Notes: a model not told the origin generated them from the letters alone. A stretch of 64,000 bases of DNA from Liopterus haemorrhoidalis (GCA_963971575.1 OZ020625.1:23152992-23216991), one strand, 5' to 3'. Shown: positions 1 through 11,614, counted from the stretch's first letter. Numbers and translations: made by a program.

Positions 1-21
1 GCACTACCCTATAGTCCTCAA

Positions 22-728
22 TAGTTTCTTATACAAAACTAATAGTCGGAAATAAAGTTAATAACAATCTATATATCAAAATTTGCAGCGAATTTTTATC
101 TATCTAATAGGATATTTTTAATTGTAGAAAAAACTGTTAGGTAGTTGTAAATAAGCAAATTGCATTATAGACGCCATCTTGTAAACCAATCGACGGATAT
201 TTGCGTACAATGCGGCAAATTGTACCTAAAGCTTCATTCTACAAATATGATTGTAGCTATTTTGTTGTATTGTGAAAATTACTTATAGTTATTGTACTTG
301 GTAATCTATTTTTGCCGCCCTCTTGAATCTGCCGCGGTTTTCAAAATTGTTGTTACGGGTAAAAATGATTTATTTTTCGTGAAGAATACGTGTACCAAGT
401 GGCATTCTATTATCTTTAAGTATAATATTTTTTGACGAAGGCTCTAAGCTATAAGTAATCAAGTCGAAAAAAAATTGACTTATTATTTGAACATTTCTAC
501 ACAAAACTATATAAATATAAAAGTTATTCGAAACCCACAAATAGATTTAAAAAATTACAGAACAATATCGCTGATGTATATTTTTAAGTTATTGAGCGAT
601 AATATTTTTACAATAAATGTTTATACAATTAAAACTATCATATTAGATAAATAAAAATTCGGTGCAAAATTTGATGTATAGATTGATACTAATTTTATTT
701 GAGATTGTTAGTTTTGTATAAGAAACTA
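22..728. mobile_element. Non-autonomous DNA element with ~107-bp terminal inverted repeats (MITE)
   Basis: The outer 21 bases (22-42) are exactly the reverse complement of 708-728. The inverted match continues inwards with scattered mismatches, so arms of about 107 bp can be drawn at 22-129 and 622-728. The ~490 bases between hold no open frame of note and are AT-rich. I see no clear target duplication, and the left end lies close to the window edge, so the true terminus could be a few bases further out. The long imperfect arms and lack of coding capacity fit a MITE; the superfamily is not decided by what is visible. Confidence 0.75.
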
Positions 729-871
729 GTAACTTCCGGGGGTTATACGCAGCCTTAATATTGGCAAGCACACAACAAAATTTCTTTAAAAACTACATTT
801 TTTGTAAATAATATGCATGCATGCCAAATTCTAAAAACCGAATTGTGTTCAGCAGTAATAAAGGAGTAGAC

Positions 872-1423
872 CAGTGATTCTCAAAGTGAGCAATACTGCC
901 CCCTGAGGGGCGCTCGAACAATCCAGGGGGGCGATAGTAGCCTCGGGTGCATTTGGGGGCATTGAAAATGATGAAGACTTGCTTACCTACTGTCAGCACT
1001 TGGATGCTCTCCATTCTGACTTCAACCAACGATTTGAAGATATTTTTAAAATGAACATACCTGACTGGGTTTTGGATCCTTTTTCATGTGCAAACACTCC
1101 AAAATTACAAGAAGAACTGATGGAAGTAACAACAAATTACGAATTGAAATTTAAATTCAAAGACGGCTACCAACAGTTCTGGCTGCAAATGCAGATTCGT
1201 ACAGCTTATCCTGAATTATGGGCTATAATACAAAAGTTGTTAATTGCATTTTCTTCGTCATATTTAGTGGAACATTTTAGTCACAAATCTATTAACAAAA
1301 AAAAAAAAAAAAAGAAACCGACTGCAAATAGCTAATCGCGGTGATTTAAGAATACTGCTGACAAAAATAGAGCCTAAGATTGATACATTGATAGCAGCGC
1401 ACCAGGTTCATCCTTCTCATTAG
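872..1423 (+). pseudogene. hAT transposase C-terminal remnant (ZBED5/SCAND3-like) behind a hAT-type terminus
   Basis: The element begins with a hAT-like terminus (CAGTGATTCTCAAAGTG, 872 onward) and joins almost directly to the C-terminal part of a transposase readable from about 979. Recognisable features include HLDALHSDFNQRFEDIFKMN, IPDWVLDPF and the hAT dimerisation block FWLQMQIRTAYPELW...SSSYLVEHFSHK. A run of A residues (about 1298-1313) breaks the frame. In the next frame the usual family ending continues from 1322 (RGDLR ... HQVHPSH) to a TAG at 1421-1423. The zinc-finger and catalytic regions are absent, so this is an internally deleted, frameshifted copy. In this family the protein cuts and pastes DNA in the nucleus. 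The opposite terminal repeat was not found. Confidence 0.8.
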
Positions 1424-1703
1424 ATGAGAATATGATTTTAATAAATAATTTTTAATTTCAAGCTTCAAGGTTTCTTATTTACAACATCTTTCTTTACTAT
1501 ATTTTAGAACGTAGGTAGAAATATTGATACATATATCTAGTTACTACACAAACAGTAAAGAAACTGTTGTTGTTAAACTTATGCAGTCAAGGGTGTATAA
1601 AATTTATAATGCTAATAATTTATTTTTTGTTTCAGGTAAGAGAAATTAGTTCCTTCTTATTCGTAAGTAAAATAATATTTATTCAGAAAATCATCATCTA
1701 GAC

Positions 1704-1947
1704 CAGGGCTTCTTAAACTTTTTCATATAGCGACCCCCTTCAAACCTAGGAAATTTTAAACGACCTACCATGTAATGAAATTAATATTGACCGTAGATGT
1801 AGGTGTAATAGCGCGACATTGTATAATCTACCTTGTAGATTCTAAAAATGTATTTATTATTTCCCAAAAGTAGCAGGTCTTTGTGACCCTCCTTCAGTAG
1901 CCTCGCGACCCCCCAGGGGGTCGGGACCCACAGTTTAAGAAGCCCTG
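1704..1947. mobile_element. hAT MITE with 8-bp target duplication
   Basis: Terminal inverted repeats start CAGGGCTTCTTAAACT at 1704 and end with the matching AGTTTAAGAAGCCCTG... complement at 1947. The 8 bases ATCTAGAC precede (1696-1703) and follow (1948-1955) the element. Length 244 bp, non-coding, with GC-rich subterminal blocks. The 8-bp duplication and the CAGGG terminus place it in the hAT superfamily. Confidence 0.9.
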
Positions 1948-1955
1948 ATCTAGAC

Positions 1956-2275
1956 CAGTGTTTCCCAACCAGTGGCGTAGCGTGGTATTCCTGCGCCTGG
2001 GGACAACTAGGTAAATCTGCGCCCCTAATGAAAATCACCAGGATCGGGGCGAGGGCCTTTGGCGCCCTTATACAAGCAGAGCAAAATTTCAAGAGAAGTA
2101 AAAAAAGGTCTTCACTTCTAAATTTCAAGTGAAGACCTAAAAAAAAAGGTCCTCACTTCTAAATATCAAGTGAAGACCTTAAAAAAAAGTCCTCACCTCT
2201 AAATATCAAGTGAAGACCTAAAAAAAAAGTCCTCACTTTAACCTTTGCGCCCCCTGAATGCCGGCGCCCAGGTCA
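1956..2275. mobile_element. Abutting hAT end fragments
   Basis: Immediately after the target duplication of the preceding MITE a 14-base hAT-like terminus begins (CAGTGTTTCCCAAC, 1956). At 1970 another one follows (CAGTGGCGTAGCG). The second resembles the terminus of the hAT at 47030-48474. No matching right end was found. A GC-rich stretch at 2245-2275 may be the other subterminal region. The interior is occupied by the 41-bp hairpin repeat listed separately. Confidence 0.5.
2107..2240. repeat. ~41-bp tandem repeat, each unit an 11-bp-stem hairpin
   Basis: Three full units and a partial fourth start near 2107, 2148, 2188 and 2228. Each contains GGTCTTCACTT (or GGTCCTCACTT), a short AT loop and AAGTGAAGACC, so each unit folds on itself. 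Units are joined by A-rich runs. Single units of the same kind (gaggacct/aggtcctcac next to T or A runs) occur inside the hAT MITEs at 6390-6612 and 28519-28718. Confidence 0.85.
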
Positions 2276-3005
2276 TTTGTCCAAAATAACTTACAGTTTT
2301 GTAAGAATAAGTGTAGGTTATGTTATGATATGATTTCTTTATAAATTGCTTATTTTGCCCCCAGTAATGGCTAATAAGTTTCACTGAATTTAATAGTGGA
2401 AATATTTTAAGACCGCAGCGCTGTTACGGCATACTTGGAACTTCCAAAATAGACATTCATTATATATAATCATATGGGCAACAACGTGAATTTTAATGTT
2501 TACTGGTGGTTTTTGTAATTTTGCTACAATATTAATACGTGTTTTTATGCAAGGAAATCAGTGAAATATTATAACATCAAATATTAATAAATAAGAATAA
2601 TTTTAAGCATGTTTTTATTATTTTTTTATATTGAAATGGACCTTTTAGGTTATTTAGGTTAGGTTATTTTTTAGGTTGAATGGATTTCTTTTAATCCACG
2701 AATTACACTCAGGTACACAGCAATAATAGTTCGATTTCAACATGATTTTTGTCTCGTCTTCCACTTTAATTTAAGGTTATTTTTACTTATTATCACTTGA
2801 TACCAGTAAATACAATTTAAAACTGATTTTAAAATAATATAAAATAACATTAAACTTAACAAAACGTAACAATATAACAATATAATAACAACAAAACTAT
2901 AGTAAAATGCAAAAATATATTTTGATCCCATATAACTCAATGTAAACAGCGCGATAGGATGTCTATTTCTGTAGTTGCTTAAAATCCCACCAAATGTCAT
3001 ATCGC
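2276..3005. other. No recognisable gene
   Basis: AT-rich DNA with a few TTAGGTTAGGTTA-like words near 2648-2672. No open frame with similarity I recognise and no clear terminal repeats. Confidence 0.6.
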
Positions 3006-3209
3006 TTAGCAATTTTTTCCTATTGAAATTTTCAGTTTTCTCAGTGCCGAAGTAACCTCTAGGGTTATAATTGAAGGTAATAAGGCTTTTTTGCCCCGTT
3101 TCGGAACACGATGAAAACTTAGGTCTCTATCACGACCTACTTTTGCATTGCAAAGATAAACACAACAATTCACGTTGCATTTAATTTTTTCTAGCAATTT
3201 TAAAGACAT
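3006..3209 (-). pseudogene. THAP-domain N-terminal fragment (unit D, copy 1)
   Basis: Reading from 3209 downwards, 67 residues start MSLKLLEKIKCNVNCCVYLC and continue NAKVGRDRDLSFHRVPKRGK. The C-x4-C spacing followed by LSFHRVP is the start of a THAP zinc finger (C2CH, DNA-binding, common at the N terminus of P-element-type transposases and derived host proteins). The later W, C and H of the domain are not in this frame, so this is a first-exon fragment or a broken copy. The surrounding 3020-3315 is repeated at 19470-20206 without much change, which argues for a mobile or duplicated unit and not a single host gene. Confidence 0.65.
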
Positions 3210-3315
3210 TTTTTAAAAACTCGCTATGAAAACAACAATAAACAAACTCGACTATCCTCCACCTGTCAGTGTCTCAAAATCTCACTAGAGGCGCTTCAGT
3301 TATTGTCAGTTGACA
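3020..3315 (-). repeat. Repeat unit D, copy 1 (uninterrupted)
   Basis: This stretch reappears at 19470-20206 in the same orientation. At the point corresponding to 3057-3064 (CTCTAGGG) the second copy carries a 431-bp hAT MITE, so copy 1 is the empty site. The unit contains the THAP fragment and ends near CAGTTGACAATAC. Confidence 0.85.
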
Positions 3316-3319
3316 ATAC

Positions 3320-4381
3320 ATCTAACATTTTAAATCAGATGTCTTCTTCCTCTGAGAATATGATTGTTACTAAACTTTATCATAGCAGTGAGCGCTGTAT
3401 TCTAATCATCCTATTTTTAAGTCATATCTTCTTAACGAAGATCATTGTCATATCGTTGTTGTATCACTATCAGTGTTACTTATGAGCCCTCGGGCTAAGA
3501 GTTTCAATTCAACCGTTATCATTTGTGATTCCGAATTATGTTCAAGTGTTCATTAAAATCGTATATTAAAATATCTTTAGAATATCTTGAATTTAAAAAG
3601 AGGGTCATGTTTACTCTGAATAACATTTTAAAGGCTAATCATGTAGACGTAAATTTATTTAACCGATAATGTCAAAGGGGACGAACGCCAACGCTCTTCA
3701 CTGAAGCACAGCAGCCCCTAGCTCTCTACGCCCACGTTCACTGGAAAATTCATCTCTCTTGTTATTATAATGTACGGAACATTTTGTAAAATGATTCATA
3801 TAAAATATAAAATAAACACCCACGTACATACTCTGGAGTGTTTCTCTTTAATGAAATGTATTTATGTACTTTTCATTGTAAGAATTAAATTGTTTATTTT
3901 GAAATGTTACGTTTAGTTCAATTTGGTATGCAGTACGTGGTACTTGGTTCAAAAATAAACTGGGATTTTTGGTTTATTCAATTATATCATTCATTATTTT
4001 AAAGCTTATTCAAATTTATCTTCTTGGAAGTATTATTCTCCAGTTTTAATGCGCCCATTGTTTCTTGCAGTTTAAGTATCTTAAGGAATGATAGGCAGGC
4101 AAATTTAATAATTAATTTTTGGTGTATTTCTTCAATATTAACTTTATTTGAAAAAAGAATTTTTATCTCTAGTTGATAGTTTGTATACTTTTAATTTATT
4201 AATATCACATATAAATCAATTTTGTGGTAATAAGTGCCTCAGAACATTCAGGGTTTGCTTCCCGAACTCAGCTTTTATAGGCAAAATGAGTGCCAGAATT
4301 GGAAAACTCGGCGCCAGAATTGAAAAAAGGGACGACATTTTTTTGGTCATCACTTGAATTTAGAATAGTGTTTCGTTTTTT
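3320..4381. other. No recognisable gene
   Basis: AT-rich. The only structure noted is a short near-duplication around 4285-4325 (GTGCCAGAATTGGAAAACTC then GCGCCAGAATTGAAAAAAG). Confidence 0.55.
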
Positions 4382-5912
4382 AGGGTTTTGTAGGTATGAC
4401 CACCAAAAACCTTTATAACGTCACTCATGTGTCTGTCTGTACGGTACAAACTGTAGCCGAACGGCTTAACATACAGTTGAAATTTGGCATGCTTAAACAA
4501 CTCTTTGACTCATATATAGGAAAAATACTGAGAGTTCAAAAAAAAAAAACATCCCGAAATAAATATAAATGTATTAACAAAAAAAATTAATAATAAATAT
4601 GATTTTTGATAATTAAATAAATAATAATATTATTAATAATAATGTAAACAAATATTTATTAAAAAAATAAATATATTTACCGACCGCCAACATATATAAG
4701 GGAGGTATTGTGATCATACCGATTTTGACATTTCGATATTTCGATGGATCTCCACGAATTGAGGTCCCTACATAACGTTTAGACTATTTTTAGCATGATG
4801 TCTGTCGGTCCGTCTGTCCGTCTGTCTGTCTGTGCAGAGCAAATTCGGCTAAAAGGATTTTTATGAAACTTCATATTTAACCTTTTGACATCAATGGCAC
4901 GAGTTGATCAACTTTTTGATCGGTTAACTAGAAATGGGAGTTTGCTCGTGTCGATTTTAAGATTTTTGCGAATATTTAAGAACAGGAAAATATTTCGAAA
5001 AAATGTATTTGACAAAAGTTGCTATAAAAGCAATAACTAACAACTTTTATTTGAGACATTTTTTGATGAAACGAAAAATTTTTGAAAAATTTTTCGAAAT
5101 CTTTTCCATATTTTTTCATACTTATATATAACGTTTCCATGGTTATGATAAATTATATCTCTGTTAGAAAAAATTAGGCCAAGTTATTTCTACTCTGCTG
5201 CTACAATGTATTTTATACAAGTACTTTGTGATGGCGGTCGGTCCTGTGGTGGCCACAGCTGATTTTTAAATTTTCAACAAGCAAATTTTAAAAAAATACT
5301 TGTCTTTCGCCGAAAATATGTCAAAAAACTTATGTCCCCCACCCTATATCCAAGAGGGGTTGATCTAGATAGGTGTTGATGGGAACCAAAATTTCAACAG
5401 CAATTTTTAATCATATTAGTTTTCAGAAAAATATAGAATTTTTTGTGTCACTGAAAAAAATAATTATTTTTTAAAAATTTATTGTGTGGCATCAATAGAA
5501 AGATCTCAAGACGTAGTCATTTTGTTCAAATTATTTTGTCAAAATTCTAGTTATATTTTGGCTAATGTTACATTTAATTTTTAAAAGCACTAATTTAATA
5601 ACCAGTGGCAAATTATAATTTAATTCCATGTTTCAATGTACACGAAATCAGAGAGGCGGAACTTATGACTTAAAACAACCAATGGAAGCCATAGGCGCAA
5701 TTTTCAAAATCTTAATGAACCTTGCTATAATTATAAAAAAAATACTGCATATATTTAAAAACCTAAATAATGGTATTAGGCATTCGAATTAAAATTAACA
5801 AAAAAATATTTTAACATTTTGTTTTGGCATCCCAAATAGTCATCATTCACTTACCAAATACCTGCGAAACCTTAAAATGTGTGAAAATTCACACTTCACA
5901 TTAATTTTTTAT
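4382..5912 (+). repeat. Repeat family B, copy 1 (interrupted by family A)
   Basis: The left end reads AGGGTTTTGTAGGTATGACC; a right end with ACCTGCGAAACCTTAAAATG followed by a short TGTGAAAATTCACA palindrome closes it near 5912. Between them 4679-5267 is a complete family A copy. The 3' half (5500-5912) matches the other B copies well, but the tRNA-like module seen in copies 2-5 is missing here, replaced by unrelated AT-rich sequence around 5450-5520. Non-coding throughout. Confidence 0.75.
4679..5267 (+). repeat. Repeat family A, copy 1 (full length)
   Basis: A reference full-length copy, about 590 bp, non-coding. It starts ACCGACCGCCAACATATA and ends with GGCGGTCGGTCCTGTGG then CCACAGCTGATTTTT, so the outer ACCGACCGCC is inverted near the other end. 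Inside are TTCGATGGATCTCCACGAAT, a (GTCT)n tract, and GTTGATCAACTTTT blocks. Seven or more partial copies occur in the window on both strands. It resembles a MITE-like element, but no coding relative is visible and I cannot assign a superfamily. Confidence 0.75.
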
Positions 5913-6389
5913 TTTGTGGTATTATTAGTGCGGTAACTCGTACAATTCTAAATATCCCTTTTAAAAACCAATGTATCATGCTGCCGATCATTGTTTTTTC
6001 TATGCGAATCCGTTGGTTTTTTCATGAAAAGAAAGCCTAGGGTATATAAGATATGCCATTAGAAATTCATAGGCTTCAGATAGTAAGTTTCGAAAGGTCG
6101 ATATTTTAATAAATGTTTTATTCCTGACAATGAAACCTAAGTATGTTCCTATAACCTAGGTATGTTCGATTTGCACCTTCGTGTTATACTGCTAAACGCT
6201 AGCAGTAAAACGCTGCAGTTAGCAGTTTACTACTAAAAACTGGTAACATACAGCGAGTTTAATTTTCTGTTCGATTTGTTTATACGTAAAGAATAAGAAG
6301 TACGTCTGATGTAAATGTTAAATGTCAGATAACTTTCCAGGTTAAGAATATTTTTACGATTTGGTTCGGAAATTATCTTGTGTGTCGAA

Positions 6390-6612
6390 TAGGATGACCA
6401 GACGTACTCTTTTTAAGAGTATTATACTCTTTTTTGAGTCATATTTTCTATTCTCTTACTTTTCTATTTTGGGAGTGAAGACCTTTTTTTTTTGCTCGTC
6501 ATTAGTATTTTTGAATGAGGACCTCTGTTTTTTGATCATTATTTGAATTTTTGGAGTGTAACCTTTTTTTTTTAATACACTCTTTTTTTGTGAAAAAAAT
6601 CTGGTCAGCCTA
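6390..6612. mobile_element. hAT MITE with 8-bp target duplication, nested
   Basis: Ends TAGGATGACCAGA (6390) and the inverse of TAGGCTGACCAGA (to 6612). GTGTCGAA is duplicated at 6382-6389 and 6613-6620. 223 bp, non-coding, T-rich with gaggacct words. The same terminus (TAGGGTGACCAG) is on the MITE at 28519-28718. Confidence 0.9.
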
Positions 6613-6646
6613 GTGTCGAAAGGGTGAAAAATATTAGATATATTTA

Positions 6647-6832
6647 ATGGATCTTGAAATATTATCAAATCCAGAATCATCTGATTCAGATTTAGATTTT
6701 TCGAGTTCGGATGATGAAGTTATGAACTGTATTTGCGAGGTTTACAAAATGCCCCAGGATAGAAAAACTGAAAAATTTTGTAGAAACTATTGTCCCAGGA
6801 CATTCAAAAAAAAAGAATTTGTAAGACATTAG
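6647..6832 (+). pseudogene. Short acidic N-terminal fragment, possibly Harbinger-like
   Basis: 61 residues beginning MDLEILSNPESSDSDLDFSS, rich in Ser/Asp, then NYCPRTFKKKEFVRH. Acidic N termini followed by an F-rich motif before the core occur in Harbinger-type transposases, and the position inside a TIR element fits, but no catalytic motif is present. The frame stops where the transposase core should begin. The function is unproven; it could be a chance frame. Confidence 0.35.
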
Positions 6833-7355
6833 CCATCAAAGAATATAGTATAAATATCAAAACAAATATGCTAGCCATATTCCTGTCAAAAAGTCAAAAA
6901 CAAAGTACCAACCCTTTATTCTTTATCTATGGTACTTTACAAAGTGCTGGGTTTTGCCCTTTTTCCCGGCGTAACTAATTGTGTGTGGCAACATAGTATT
7001 AAACACTATTGTTAAAAAATAATAAAATATTTATACTTGAATACATAGAAATACAATTAGGCATATGTATAACCACTATGTAATTTTATTTTTTTAAATT
7101 TGTACTTTAATTGCCTGGCAATAAAATATTTTATATATATATATATCTATGGTACCAACTCAAAAAGGTAAACAAACACAGCCGTAACAAATAATCCGCA
7201 AGAGAAGCAGCTGTAACTTTTACGCAGTAGCGTCATAAACTGGCAGTAAATTACGACAAATCGAACAGATTTGCAGTTACTGCGAAACAAAACGAATAAT
7301 TTTTTTTAACGCGGCAGTAAACAGTAACTGCAAATGTGCAAATCGAACACACCTA

Positions 7356-7884
7356 CTGTGTTTTTGCAAAGGGCAGCCGTTTTGCATTGATTCTTGACAA
7401 AAAATTAGTTAATTGACAGCCATTAGTTTCATAACATTAGAGTGTGTAATGGACGAAATTCGTTGTCAAATTGTATGAAATATTAATGATGTAACATCAG
7501 TGTTTGTTTGCTCACTCTCTGTCCGTACAAGTTTGTTTAGTTCAGTCGCAATTCTTGTCAATAACAGTTAATAGTTGCATGTTATTTTTTCATTCAGTAA
7601 CGATCTAAAATTAATCGATTGGTTCAGATATGCGCTCCCGAAAATTTGTTACGCAACGTAGACGTCAATTAGAATCGCTGTCATTGTTATCATGATTTGA
7701 TGAATGATGCAAACTGCGTATCAGGAGACTTGTCGCGTCTCAAACTCTTGTTAAATGCTATGTACCTAGTCTTGCCGTAAATACTGTTACAAAGTTTTCC
7801 GTGAAATTATAGCATACAATAAGCTTAAAGATAATTTAATTTTCATTTAATACGTAATACATAAATGCATAGATCCGAAAAGAC
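7356..7884. other. No recognisable gene
   Basis: Mixed-composition DNA without long frames or identifiable repeats. Confidence 0.55.
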
Positions 7885-7887
7885 TTA

Positions 7888-8489
7888 TACCTTTTTCACA
7901 CTAGAACTTTAAGACGAGTGAACTTAAAGTTCACCGATGTTTAACATCGGTATGCTTTCACACTTGATGTTTAAATATCCGGTGCTGTCATCAGGTACAG
8001 TAATTTTGTCCTTAAGTTACCGTCATGAAATTACCAGTTTTGAACTGTCTGCGCAGACGCACATTTTGAATTATTATAAACAAATATGGATATTTCATTT
8101 CATTCTACAATAAAGACACTACAATAAAGAATATATTACACCTGTATTAACATGTAAGTCGATACATTTTATCTCAATTATTGTAGCTCTGTATTTTATT
8201 AAACACATTATTAAAATAAATAATTTTATTATAACAATAAGTATAAACTTCTTATAACATCGATATAATACAGTATTCTTGTTTATGATAATATAAAATG
8301 TTGACAGCACAAATTCGAAGAGTATTTTTTTATAATAGAAATTATGTTGGCAATGCGGACGATGTTTAAGACGCAGATCTCTGTCTTAAACATCGCTTGT
8401 ATTTAGACGAGGCCATACGGTTTCACATTAGCGCTTAAAGACACATTCACTTTAACAGCCGATCTTAAAGTTCTAGTGTGAAAAGGGTA
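7888..8489. mobile_element. MITE with TTA target duplication (Harbinger-like)
   Basis: The ends TACCTTTTTCACACTAGAAC (7888) and the inverse of TACCCTTTTCACACTAGAAC (to 8489) match over about 27 bases. TTA flanks both sides (7885-7887, 8490-8492). Internal inverted pairs are built from the word GATGTTTAA (ACCGATGTTTAACATCGGT at 7937-7955 and a longer pair around 8358-8396). Non-coding, 602 bp. TWA duplications are typical of PIF/Harbinger. Confidence 0.8.
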
Positions 8490-9137
8490 TTAGTCTAGGG
8501 CTGCCATAATTGTGGGACTACCGACAGGGACAGCCAAAAAAAAACAACTTAAAAAAAACTTTTATCGACAATAATACCTTTATTATAAAAAATTGCACAA
8601 TATTTTAAAAATATAAAAAAATTTAAAGACAAAAAAAAATAATTAAAGAGATTGATAAAAGGTATTCCAAGAGCAAAACGTTGGGATCAATGGTGAATCA
8701 TTTTGGAACACTCAGTTCGACTGGAAAAAATGTTTTTTTTGTGGATGCGTCTTTATCAAATCTAAAATAATATAATATAAATTAATGGGCGATTCAATTT
8801 AATAAAACTAAAAGTGTCACGTATCACTGTCAGTGTTGCCCGCTGGCAAAAAGTGCTTGTGAATTTCGGTGTTGCCAGTGTGCTGCTTGCGCATATCAAC
8901 AATATTACATTCCATTCTTCTCTTGCCTTTACTCTCCCCCTTCCCTGACTTCGGTGGCTTCTTTATCATCGCTCTTCTTTGCCCAATCATACTTCTCCGA
9001 TGTTTTCGTTTTTTGGAGCAGTTCTTTTTCCCCTTTTATATAATTATAGAATTCAATGCATGACATTTTATAATTTAAAACACATTGAATTATGCTTTTC
9101 ACGGTGTCAATAGAAAGCGAATTGCGCTCATCTGTCA

Positions 9138-9170
9138 GTACCAGTCAGCTAGTGACTAGCTGACTGGTAC
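9138..9170. repeat. Perfect 33-base palindrome
   Basis: Two 15-base arms (GTACCAGTCAGCTAG and its exact complement) with a 3-base TGA spacer. No other copy was noticed. Confidence 0.9.
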
Positions 9171-9272
9171 TCGGCATTACTCCGGAACATTTCGGACCTC
9201 GAATCTGTTATATAATTTATATATAGTATATATATATATATATATATTAATTGGATCTTGACGTGAGTATGT

Positions 9273-9571
<299 letters not shown>

Positions 9572-9713
9572 GTACAATATTATCGAAAAATAATTTTTTA
9601 ATATGCATAAATTTTAAATCGACCGGGACAAATGACTCTTGGACCGGGACACTGGGACACAAACCTCAAAACCGGGACGTATGGCAGCCCTATATTAGTC
9701 CATATATCGAATA

Positions 9714-10312
9714 CTATACTAAAAACACGCTCGCAGGCAGCGTTTGATACAGGTATAGACAAAACGAATGAAATACTTTCTTCAACATAACTCTATTTTC
9801 GACTGTTGAGAAAAATTTTGCCCACCTCAGATCCACTCTTACATTTGAATTAACAATGCTGCCTTGAACCTCCCTCAAAATGCCGAAATCTTCATAAAGT
9901 TTATTTTCATAAAAAGTGATCTTTAAATCAATGGCCAAGTCTCTCAAAGCATCCCAGGTAATCGGTTTTTTCATTGAAAGTATGCTCAATTTACTATACT
10001 CTGAATTTTCGAAATCATACCATTTTTTCAGGTAATCTAAACATCTCTCAAAGAAAATGTCTGCGTTTTTATAAAACGTAGCCTTGTCCGTTTCATTTAA
10101 TTTGTTTAAAAGATCTTTGACTGAACTACCAAAAAATTTGTCATTTTTTCTATTTGTTATTTTTCGGCGGTTTTCAAGCATAATATCGTGCAATTCTGTG
10201 CATTCCGGGAGAGTAATATTTATTTTAAATTCCTTCCGGGAGCCGGGAGATTTTAATTTTCAGGGCTCAATTCCAGGAGAATCCGGGAATTCCGGGAGAG
10301 GTGGGAACCCTA
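9714..10312 (-). pseudogene. hAT-like transposase remnant with CCGGGA-rich 5' terminus
   Basis: On the minus strand a terminus-like TAGGGTTCCCACC begins at 10312, followed by repeated CCCGG words, then a 159-residue frame (10193-9714). Visible blocks include DKATFYKNADIFFERCLDYL, KKWYDFENSEYSKLSILSM and ITWDALRDLAIDLKI, which resemble the region before the dimerisation domain of hAT-type transposases. There is no catalytic or zinc-finger block. The other element end was not found; the hAT at 8496-9692 abuts it. Family assignment rests on motif resemblance only. Confidence 0.5.
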
Positions 10313-10319
10313 CCTAAGA

Positions 10320-10961
10320 GGCTCAAAAAAAAAAAATATATATTAACATATCTGTTATTAACAATATTTTGCTTTTTTTCCGGTGTAAATCCACCTTAAT
10401 ACCGCCAATAAAGATTTTAATGAAAAAAAGTATTAATAATGAAAAGTTGGATTATTTAAAAATGTAACCTAAAACGTTATAAGAGAAAGAGTAAGTTTTA
10501 ATATATGCGAAAGTTCAATTTTAATTTAATTTTTAATACAACTTTTCACTTTCTACTTCTGGAGTTCTTTTTGAAACAAATTAATTTTCTTTCTAATTTA
10601 ATAAACTTTATACATATATATTTCTTCCAGGATATAATCAGGATAAATTATCTAGGTCTTAATGTCATTGAAAGGACCTTATTAAATTATTTTTAAAATT
10701 AGACAAAGAACCAATTTATCTTGGCTTTGAATCTTCGTTAACAGGCAGAAAAAAAAACATGTACTTACTTAATGCCAATTTTTGGAGACAGTATATTTTT
10801 AACATTAAATATAGCATTATTCAATTATTTTGTATACAAAGCGTTACAGAAAAAAAGGGTGTCTTTAATTTGTATTTTTTTAAATTATCTGATAGGTTCT
10901 CCACCTTTCCTGGACCATCGCTGCCTTTACAAAAAAAAAATCCAACGCCCCCTCTCCCATA
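10320..10961. other. No recognisable gene
   Basis: AT-rich DNA; an A-run and short GC stretch near 10930-10960 abut the truncated mariner. The overlapping short frames here have no features of a protein family. Confidence 0.5.
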
Positions 10962-11614
10962 ACCAACTGGAAGTAGCTCATGGTGGACAATTCCCTTCCA
11001 GTCCCACCACACACACAGAATCACCTTGTTCGGCGTCAATCCTAGCTTCGCAAACGCTTATGACGGCTCACCATCCCTTGTCCACGATCTTTAACGCTTC
11101 CGATTGTCGTACGTGATCCATTTTTCATCACCGGTTATGACACGTTTCAGAAATGGCTCGATTTCATTGCGTTTCAGCAGCGCATCGCAGATGTCAATTC
11201 GGTCATGTTTTTCGCGCTCAACTCATGAGGAAACCATATATCAAGCTTCTTTTTGTAGCCAGCTTTCCGTAAATGGTTCAAAACAGTTTTGCGGTTAATG
11301 CGTAGCTCCGTACTAATATCGACACTGCTGATATGCCTATCTTGCTGGACTTTTTCAAGAATTACATCAGCTTTTTCACTGATTGGACGACCAGAGCGTG
11401 AGTCATCTTTTAGATTAAAATTACCAGAATGAAAGCGAGCGAACCATTTCCGCGCAGCAGATTTTGATAAAGTACCTTCACCGTACACAGCACACATTTT
11501 TTCACAAGCCTGCGCAGAGTTCTTCCCTTTGTGGTAATAATATTGCAAAATATAGCGCAATTTTTCATTACTTTTCTCCATTTTCAAACGCAAACAACTT
11601 TTCAACCACTGCAC
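10962..11614 (-). pseudogene. Mariner transposase, 3'-truncated
   Basis: Translating down from 11614 gives a clear N-terminal helix-turn-helix region (KLRYILQYYYHKGKNSAQA, KWFARFHSGNFNLKDDSRSG, VDISTELRINRKTVLNHLRK, KLDIWFPHELS) and then, after a frame break near 11174, the first catalytic block ITGDEKWITYDN, two stops, and CVWWDWKGIVHHELLP. The sequence ends at about 10962, before the second and third catalytic Asp. The family moves DNA by cut-and-paste into TA. Upstream, the element's outer end can be followed to 11765 (GGTCTGGGAAAAAGTTCGTG on the minus strand) next to TA. It is dead: truncated, frameshifted and with stops. Confidence 0.9.

Larger units (their letters stand above)
6159..7353 (+). 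mobile_element. TA-flanked DNA element with GGTRTGTTCGATTTGCAC ends
   Basis: The left end GGTATGTTCGATTTGCACC (6159) is inverted at the right end (GTGCAAATCGAACACACC, to 7353). Both sides have TA. An element with similar ends and the same TA flank lies at 22332-22951. The interior carries a short frame (6647-6832) and an inserted hAT MITE. Ends and weak protein similarity suggest a PIF/Harbinger-like (ISL2EU-type) element; this assignment is inference. Confidence 0.65.

Noticed and set aside
2645..2675. TTAGG telomere-like repeat
   Set aside because: Only two or three irregular units in an interstitial AT-rich context.
2737..3012. 91-residue hydrophobic frame
   Set aside because: AT-rich composition explains the hydrophobic residues; no homology recognised.
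10759..11116. Overlapping frames of 67 and 114 residues
   Set aside because: Opposite or out of frame to the mariner remnant and without domain features.
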